Shown: piece after piece, positions 31,887-36,986 of the stretch
Layout of the letters: every line of letters begins with the position of its first letter
How positions within the stretch are numbered: position 1 is the first letter of the stretch
Source: Gammaproteobacteria bacterium
Lineage (GTDB): Bacteria; Pseudomonadota; Gammaproteobacteria; GCA-001735895
Direction: 5' to 3'
NCBI GenBank assembly: GCA_003231795.1
Contig: QIJI01000050.1
Span: 1-36,986, forward strand
Length of the DNA: 36,986 bases
Notes under the pieces: generated by a model
Seen by the model: only the letters and a program-made list of their open reading frames with translations
Database searches by the model: none
What the model was told of the DNA's origin: nothing
Made by a program: the position numbers and the translations under genes

Positions 31887-33928
31887 CCAACCCATTACTC
31901 GAGTCCGGCGCGCTGCCGGCGTTTAGCAAAATCACCCCCGAAATGGTTCAGCCTGCAATAGAAAGTCTGATTCAGGATAATCGCGAGCAAGTACAGCTTT
32001 TAACCCGGCAAACTAACGTCGATTGGGACAACCTGGTGAAGCCCCTGTCTTTGATGAGCGATCGATTGAGCAAAGCCTGGTCGCCGGTACGCCACCTCAA
32101 CTCGGTCAAAAGCAGTGATGCGCTGCGCGATGCCTATAATGCTTGCCTGCCAATTCTGAGCGAGTATTCGACCGAAATTAGCCAGAATCGCGACCTTTTC
32201 GATGCCTACAAACGGATAACAGACTCAAGCCAGTTTGATAGTTTTGATGGGGCACAGAGGAAAGCACTAGAAGACAGCTTGCTGCATTTTCGACTCGGAG
32301 GTGTTGAACTCGAAGGGCAGGACCGGGAGCGCTACCAGCAACTACAAAAAGATCTGTCTCAATTGCAATCGAAGTTTGAAAATAATTTACTCGATGCCGG
32401 GCAGGCCTGGCAGTATTGCACGGAGGACGAGTCGCAACTGCGGGGCCTGCCCGAATCTGCGCGGGCATTGTTGTGCCAACTAGCGCAACAGAAAGCGCTT
32501 GCGGGTTATCGGGTGACTTTGGATATGCCTTGTTACCTCGCCGTCATCACCTATGCGGACAATCGTGATCTTAGAAAAATGATCTATGAGGCCTATGTTA
32601 CGCGTGCGTCTGATCGGGGTATTACCGACAAGATCTGGGATAACGCTCCCTACATGCAAGAAATTGTAGCTAAAAGACACGTAAAAGCAAAATTACTTGG
32701 ATTTGAAAATTATGCTGAGTACTCACTACAAACCAAGATGGCTGACAGTGTCGACGAAGTCGTCGAATTTCTACAGGACCTGGCAACACGCTCCCGCCAA
32801 ACGGCCCTGGATGAACTCCAGGAAACACAGCTCTTTGCCAAATCACTGGGGTTTGAGTCCGAGCTCGAAGCCTGGGATTATCCCTATTACAGCGAAAAAT
32901 TGAAACAGCACCGTTATCAAATTTCAGATGAAGATTTGAAACCTTATTTTTCAGACCAGCAGGTGATCAGCGGTCTGTTTGACCTGGTCAGCCGTCTTTA
33001 TCGGGTCAGTATTTCAAGTTTGGAATCAATTGATTGCTGGCATGAATCTGTCGGTTTTTACCAGATTAAAGATACAAAGGGTGATGTTATAGGGCAGTTT
33101 TACCTCGATTTATACGCGCGAGAAAATAAACGCGGCGGTGCCTGGATGGATGGATGTGTCGATCGCTACCACATCGATGGCGTTACCCAGATTCCAGTTG
33201 CTTACCTGACCTGTAATTTGACGCCGCCGATCGGAGACGATGCAGCGCTGTTTACGCATGACGAGGTTATCACTTTGTTTCATGAGTTCGGCCATGGCTT
33301 GCACCATATGCTGACGCGAATCGATGTTCCGGAGGTCTCGGGTATTAACGGTGTAGAATGGGATGCGGTTGAATTGCCGAGTCAATTCATGGAAAACTTC
33401 TGTTGGGAGAAGGAGGCTCTACAACTGTTTGCGCGCCATTATCAAACTGGAGAAGCATTACCGGATCATCTTTTTCAGCGCATGATGGAAGCCAGGAATT
33501 TTCAGAGTGCTTTGCAAATGCTGCGCCAGCTGGAATTTTCGCTGTTCGATATTCGACTTCATCAACAGCCGGATATTGAGTCGGCCGAACAAATTCAGCA
33601 AATTCTGGATCAGGTGCGTAACGATGTAGCGGTGATAAAAACGCCTGCAATCAATCGCTTTCAGAACGGCTTTTCACATATTTTTGCAGGAGGATATGCC
33701 GCAGGGTATTATAGCTACAAATGGGCGGAAGTCTTATCCGCCGATGCCTTCGCCGCATTTGAAGAAGAAGGAATATTCAACCCTGAAACCGGGAATAGAT
33801 TTTTGCAGTGTGTGCTTGAAAAAGGTGGGTCGCGACCGGCGATGGAGTCGTTCCGTTGTTTCCGTGGTCGCGAGCCTGAAATAGATGCCCTGCTGCGCCA
33901 TAGTGGAATTAAACCGGACCATTCATAA
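31883..33928 (+). CDS. prlC: Oligopeptidase A (M3 family metallopeptidase)
   Basis: 681 residues from a TTG at 31883, giving the start (M)TNPLLESGALPAFSKI. This aligns with E. coli OpdA/PrlC MTNPLLTPF..LPPFSKI (680 residues). The frame stays open up to a TTG at 31838, but those 15 residues do not look family-like. The zinc site LFHEFGHGLHHML has H467-E-F-G-H471, with the third ligand glutamate in GVEWDAVELPSQFMENF. The C-terminal FQNGFSHIFAGGYAAGYYSY is also characteristic. The cytoplasmic thimet-type oligopeptidase degrades signal peptides and other short peptides. The gene follows the GIDE gene by 75 bases and is followed by the second copy of the 71-bp palindromic repeat. Confidence 0.93.
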   Translation: MTNPLLESGALPAFSKITPEMVQPAIESLIQDNREQVQLLTRQTNVDWDNLVKPLSLMSDRLSKAWSPVRHLNSVKSSDALRDAYNACLPILSEYSTEISQNRDLFDAYKRITDSSQFDSFDGAQRKALEDSLLHFRLGGVELEGQDRERYQQLQKDLSQLQSKFENNLLDAGQAWQYCTEDESQLRGLPESARALLCQLAQQKALAGYRVTLDMPCYLAVITYADNRDLRKMIYEAYVTRASDRGITDKIWDNAPYMQEIVAKRHVKAKLLGFENYAEYSLQTKMADSVDEVVEFLQDLATRSRQTALDELQETQLFAKSLGFESELEAWDYPYYSEKLKQHRYQISDEDLKPYFSDQQVISGLFDLVSRLYRVSISSLESIDCWHESVGFYQIKDTKGDVIGQFYLDLYARENKRGGAWMDGCVDRYHIDGVTQIPVAYLTCNLTPPIGDDAALFTHDEVITLFHEFGHGLHHMLTRIDVPEVSGINGVEWDAVELPSQFMENFCWEKEALQLFARHYQTGEALPDHLFQRMMEARNFQSALQMLRQLEFSLFDIRLHQQPDIESAEQIQQILDQVRNDVAVIKTPAINRFQNGFSHIFAGGYAAGYYSYKWAEVLSADAFAAFEEEGIFNPETGNRFLQCVLEKGGSRPAMESFRCFRGREPEIDALLRHSGIKPDHS

Positions 33929-33958
33929 GCTGCCGTGATGACGTTGTGATGAATGGGC

Positions 33959-34029
33959 TTTTATTGGGAATTGTCCGATTGAGCACCGGACTTATTGATC
34001 GGGTGGATTGACGATGATTCCCTGTAAAA
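33959..34029. repeat. 71-bp imperfect palindromic repeat, copy 2 (prlC 3' side)
   Basis: The segment from TTTTATTGGG to CCCTGTAAAA aligns without gaps to the reverse complement of 14595-14665 at 61 of 71 positions. It shares the core TCCGATTGAGC followed by a single variable base, then CCGGACTTATTGATC. Similarity continues a few bases past the right end (CAAAAG against CCAAAG). The central stem is less perfect here (CCGGA against TCGGG). It begins 30 bases after the prlC stop and occupies most of the prlC-ygiM spacer. Confidence 0.8.
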
Positions 34030-34086
34030 CAAAAGTACAAACTAAGGGCTTGCGTATGTTTATAAATGGCTCGGGTTAACAAATAA

Positions 34087-34767
34087 ATGTTAAAGAATAT
34101 TATTTTAGCGATAGCACTGGTAGTGCAAACCGGCTCGGTTCTGGCACAGGAAATTGATGCCGATAATCGGGATCGACAGTACGTGACCGACCAGCTACGG
34201 CTGTCACTGTATGCGCAGCCAGACGAGTCAAGCCAAACTTTGAGATATCTATCATCGGGTGACCTGTTACTGATCGAAGAACTATCTGGCGCTTATGCCC
34301 TGGTGACAGCACCCGATGAGACCAAAGGCTGGGTCAAACGAGGTTTTCTGGTAACCCGTCCCACCTCAAATCTATTGTTGAAGCAAGAGCAAGGCAAGGT
34401 TAAAAACCTGGAATTAGAAATCGCCAAGTTGAGTAACAGCAAAATAGTGATCGATCAGTACGAGAAAGATATGGATGGTCTCGTTGTAAAAATGGAAGCG
34501 CTCGAAGATGAAAACCTGCAGGCCGCTGAATCAATCGCGCAACTGCAGCGGGAAATGAGTGATCGGGAACGCGAACTGGAACAGAAAATGGAACTGGAAA
34601 ATGAAAACAAATTTCCAACTCTGATCGTATTGTGGCAAGTTCTTCAGGCTTACTGGCAGGCTATAGTGCCGATTATCATCGGCATCATATTGCTCAGTTT
34701 TCTGGTGAGTAAGGTCATTGTCGAAACGCGTATTAAAAGTAAATTCCACGGCATCAAGATCTGGTAA
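34087..34767 (+). CDS. SH3 domain membrane protein, YgiM-like (TIGR04211)
   Basis: 226 residues. A signal peptide (MLKNIILAIALVVQTGSVLA) is followed by a bacterial SH3 domain at about residues 30-92 (QYVTDQLRLSLYAQPDESSQ ... TKGWVKRGFLVTRP). A long charged coiled coil follows (about 95-178), then a single membrane helix near 183-205 (VPIIIGIILLSFLVSKVIV) and a short basic cytoplasmic tail. This order is that of E. coli YgiM and the TIGR04211 family. The SH3 domain would be periplasmic and could bind peptidoglycan or a partner; that is inferred. No clear Shine-Dalgarno is seen. Its stop codon directly abuts the ubiD ATG, so the two are translationally linked. Confidence 0.85.
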   Translation: MLKNIILAIALVVQTGSVLAQEIDADNRDRQYVTDQLRLSLYAQPDESSQTLRYLSSGDLLLIEELSGAYALVTAPDETKGWVKRGFLVTRPTSNLLLKQEQGKVKNLELEIAKLSNSKIVIDQYEKDMDGLVVKMEALEDENLQAAESIAQLQREMSDRERELEQKMELENENKFPTLIVLWQVLQAYWQAIVPIIIGIILLSFLVSKVIVETRIKSKFHGIKIW

Positions 34768-36234
34768 ATGAAATACAGGGATCTGCGAGATTTCATCGAC
34801 CAGCTGGAGAAGCAGGGAGACCTAAAAAGGATTACTCAACGAGTTGACCCGAATCTGGAAATTACAGAAGTTGCGTCGCGAGTTTTGCGAAAACAGGGAC
34901 CGGCGTTACTTTTCGAGCAGCCTGGCGATAGTAAAATCCCCCTTTTGGCGAACTTGTTTGGTACCGAGCAGCGGGTTGCTCGTGCAATGGGTGAAGAGCA
35001 GGTTAGTGCGTTACGTGATATCGGTAAACTGCTGGCTTTTCTAAAGCAGCCGGAACCGCCAAAGGGTTTCAAAGAGGCGTTGAAAACCCTGCCGATATAC
35101 AAAAAAATCCTCGACATGTCGCCAAAATCGGTAAAAAACCCGAAATGCCAACAAATTCAACTAACTGCCGGTCAAGTTGATCTAACCCTGCTTCCAATCC
35201 AGACTTGCTGGCCCGGCGATGTTGCACCACTGATTACCTGGGGCCTTGTCACCACTCGGGGACCTAACAAACAACGACAGAATCTCGGAATTTACCGACA
35301 ACAATTGATTGCGTCTAACCGATTAATCATGCGCTGGTTGCCGCAGCGTGGAGGCGCTCTCGATTACCAGGAATGGGTTGAGGCCAATGGTGAGCAGCCG
35401 TTTCCGATTTCGGTCGTACTGGGTTGTGATCCGGCAACTATTCTGGCGGCGGTGACCCCGATACCGGACAGCCTGTCGGAATATGCATTTGCCGGGCTGT
35501 TACGGGGTTCGAAAACAGAAGTTGCCAAATCGCTGCTATCCGACCTTGAAATCCCAGCGCGAGCCGAAATCGTGCTTGAGGGGCATATTTATTCTGGCGA
35601 TGTTGCTGATGAGGGACCTTTTGGTGACCACACCGGCTATTACAACGAAGTTGAGCAGTTTCCCGTGTTCACGGTAGAAGCAATGACGATGCGCGAGAAC
35701 CCGATCTATCACAGCACCTATACCGGACGCCCACCGGATGAACCCTCGGTGCTCGGGTTGGCATTGAATGAAGTATTTATTCCTATCCTGCAGAAACAAT
35801 ACCCCGAAATCGTTGATTTTTATTTGCCGGCCGAAGGTTGTTCTTATCGGGTGGCGATAGTCAGTATGAAAAAACAGTATCCCGGTCACGCCAAACGCGT
35901 GATGATGGGGGTCTGGTCTTTCCTGCGACAGTTCATGTATACCAAGTTTGTAATTGTGGTCGATGACGATATCGATGCTCGCAACTGGGAAGATGTTATC
36001 TGGGCTATTTCGACACGAACCGATCCGGCCCGCGACATAACGCTGATTGAAAATACACCGATCGATTATCTCGACTTTGCGTCTCCGGTGTCGGGGCTTG
36101 GTTCTAAAATGGGGCTCGATGCGACCAACAAGATCGGCCCGGAAACCAGTCGGGAGTGGGGGCGACCAATTGAAATGTCAGATTCGGTGATCGAAAAAGT
36201 CGACGCTCTGTGGCAGCATCTCGACCTCGACTAA
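34768..36234 (+). CDS. ubiD: 3-octaprenyl-4-hydroxybenzoate carboxy-lyase UbiD
   Basis: 488 residues (E. coli 497), starting MKYRDLRDFIDQLEKQGDLK. Family landmarks include LQIQTCWPGDVAPLITWG-like sequence (LPIQTCWPGDVAPLITWG), NLGIYRQQLIASNRLIMRWL and DEGPFGDHTGYYNEVEQFPV, which holds acidic residues of the catalytic site, and VVDDDIDARNWEDVIWAIST near the C-terminus. UbiD uses prenylated FMN supplied by UbiX to decarboxylate the aromatic ring precursor in ubiquinone synthesis. The ATG follows the ygiM-like stop codon with no spacer. No ubiX is in the window. Confidence 0.95.
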   Translation: MKYRDLRDFIDQLEKQGDLKRITQRVDPNLEITEVASRVLRKQGPALLFEQPGDSKIPLLANLFGTEQRVARAMGEEQVSALRDIGKLLAFLKQPEPPKGFKEALKTLPIYKKILDMSPKSVKNPKCQQIQLTAGQVDLTLLPIQTCWPGDVAPLITWGLVTTRGPNKQRQNLGIYRQQLIASNRLIMRWLPQRGGALDYQEWVEANGEQPFPISVVLGCDPATILAAVTPIPDSLSEYAFAGLLRGSKTEVAKSLLSDLEIPARAEIVLEGHIYSGDVADEGPFGDHTGYYNEVEQFPVFTVEAMTMRENPIYHSTYTGRPPDEPSVLGLALNEVFIPILQKQYPEIVDFYLPAEGCSYRVAIVSMKKQYPGHAKRVMMGVWSFLRQFMYTKFVIVVDDDIDARNWEDVIWAISTRTDPARDITLIENTPIDYLDFASPVSGLGSKMGLDATNKIGPETSREWGRPIEMSDSVIEKVDALWQHLDLD

Positions 36235-36351
36235 CCCTGGAAATCCCAGTTGAATCTACGGCATTGAATATCAGGTTAAATCTGCCTGTTTTGCACCACC
36301 GGTTGAATTCAACGATAATTCGCGCAGTCAAATCACTTCCGACAGGATGAT

Positions 36352-36986
36352 ATGCGCAAAATAATGGTACTCAACGCCAAAGGCGGCTCGGGCAAAAGTA
36401 CCCTCGCCACCAATATTGCAAGTTATTATGCCTCCCAGGGAAGCCGGGTAATGCTGGTAGATCTCGATCCACAGGGTTCGAGTCTGGACTGGCTCGCACA
36501 CCGGCCGCCGGGGCGCAGCAGGATAACTGGATTTAACGGTGCCGCAGGCAAGCTGCGAGTGCCGCGCAATGCCGACTACGTAATTTATGACACGCCAGCG
36601 GCTATCCATGGCAAAGAGCTGAACTATTACTTGCGTCTTGCACAAAGTATTATCATTCCAGTGTTGCCTTCACCCATCGATATGCGCGCGGCAACCCCGT
36701 TTATCCAGAGGGTACTCAACAACGGGCGCGTGGCCCGCAAGGAAGCCCGTATTGCACTTGTCGCCAATCGCTGCCGCGAAAATTACAACGTTTATCACCA
36801 ACTGGACACTTACTTGCGTAAAGTTCGTAAGGCGCCATTTATTAGTGTTTTGCGAGAGTCGCAAAACTATGTGCGCGCTGCAGAGCGAGGATTGGGTGTA
36901 TTCGAACTCGCGCCTTACTCGGTGCGACGCGATCTTGATCAATGGGATCCGATTATTCGCTGGCTTAAAAGCAAGCGTAGTCAGGC
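36352..36986 (+). CDS. ParA-family ATPase (3' end outside window)
   Basis: At least 211 residues, still open at the window edge. It starts MRKIMVLNAKGGSGKSTLAT, with the deviant Walker A K10-G-G-S-G-K-S-T of ParA/MinD ATPases. Walker A' is MLVDLDPQGSSLDWLAHRP and Walker B is DYVIYDTPAAIHG. There is no N-terminal helix-turn-helix, so it is a short ParA type. AGGA precedes the ATG by 6 bases. It is separated from ubiD by 117 bases. It might serve plasmid-like, chromosomal or cell-organisation partitioning. A partner parB, if any, would lie beyond the window. I leave the symbol empty because the canonical chromosomal parA normally sits near rsmG/mnmG. Confidence 0.85.
   Translation, partial: MRKIMVLNAKGGSGKSTLATNIASYYASQGSRVMLVDLDPQGSSLDWLAHRPPGRSRITGFNGAAGKLRVPRNADYVIYDTPAAIHGKELNYYLRLAQSIIIPVLPSPIDMRAATPFIQRVLNNGRVARKEARIALVANRCRENYNVYHQLDTYLRKVRKAPFISVLRESQNYVRAAERGLGVFELAPYSVRRDLDQWDPIIRWLKSKRSQ

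Noticed and set aside
36272..36290. CAGG/CCTG hairpin followed by TTTT as a ubiD terminator
   Set aside because: The stem is only four base pairs with a nine-base loop and the T-run is short; too weak to call.
1..36986. CRISPR arrays, prophage, insertion sequences, rRNA and tRNA genes
   Set aside because: None seen: no regularly spaced direct repeats, no transposase, integrase or structural phage frames, and no recognisable tRNA or rRNA sequence.

Overview
The window is a contiguous stretch of a gammaproteobacterial chromosome around the replication origin. The evidence is the divergent rpmH-rnpA-yidD-yidC-mnmE and dnaA-dnaN-recF-gyrB blocks, together with a RecBCD enzyme of gammaproteobacterial type, cytochrome c4, DsbA, OpdA/PrlC, UbiD and an APH-type homoserine kinase next to polA. 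The thrB/polA/engB/cytochrome c4/dsbA cluster resembles Pseudomonas, but the order is not identical. There is no rRNA or tRNA gene, prophage, insertion sequence or CRISPR array, so the species cannot be named. Base composition and coding style look uniform.

Layout. 1-1922: end of a membrane protein, then two minus-strand genes (a 2OG-Fe(II) oxygenase-like protein and an unrecognised helical protein). 2116-10646: recC-recB-recD operon, with a nine-codon minicistron bridging recB and recD. 10738-12435: a receiver/PP2C/histidine-kinase-ATPase fusion of HsbR type. 12465-13849 (minus): dsbA and cytochrome c4. 13940-14530: engB. 14531-15123: gene-poor stretch between convergent engB and polA. It holds a dispersed 71-bp palindromic repeat, a strong candidate for a sigma-E-driven small RNA in the genomic slot of Spot 42/ErsA, and a long inverted repeat. 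15124-17826 (minus): polA. 17916-18869: thrB. 18853-19857 (minus): a degenerate HD-GYP-like protein. 19937-23683 (minus): mnmE, yidC, yidD, rnpA, rpmH. 23684-24031 and 25352-25572: the two origin-candidate intergenic regions flanking dnaA. 25573-30172: dnaN, recF (carrying two identical parS-like sites) and gyrB. 30250-31807: lemA plus a GIDE-domain membrane protein. 31883-33928: prlC/opdA. 33959-34029: second copy of the 71-bp repeat. 34087-36234: ygiM-like SH3 protein and ubiD. 36352-end: a partial ParA-family ATPase.

How the parts fit. Most genes are housekeeping: initiation and elongation (dnaA, dnaN, gyrB, polA), recombination repair (recBCD, recF), tRNA and membrane biogenesis (rnpA, mnmE, yidC, yidD), envelope redox (dsbA, cytochrome c4) and ubiquinone synthesis (ubiD). 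The parS-like sites in recF and the ParA protein point to ParABS segregation close to the origin. The novelty lies in the intergenic DNA and a few accessory genes: the polA-engB small RNA with an exposed anti-Shine-Dalgarno loop, the palindromic repeat family, the recB-recD translation relay, the HD-GYP-like protein without its metal ligands, and an orphan HsbR-like partner-switch regulator.
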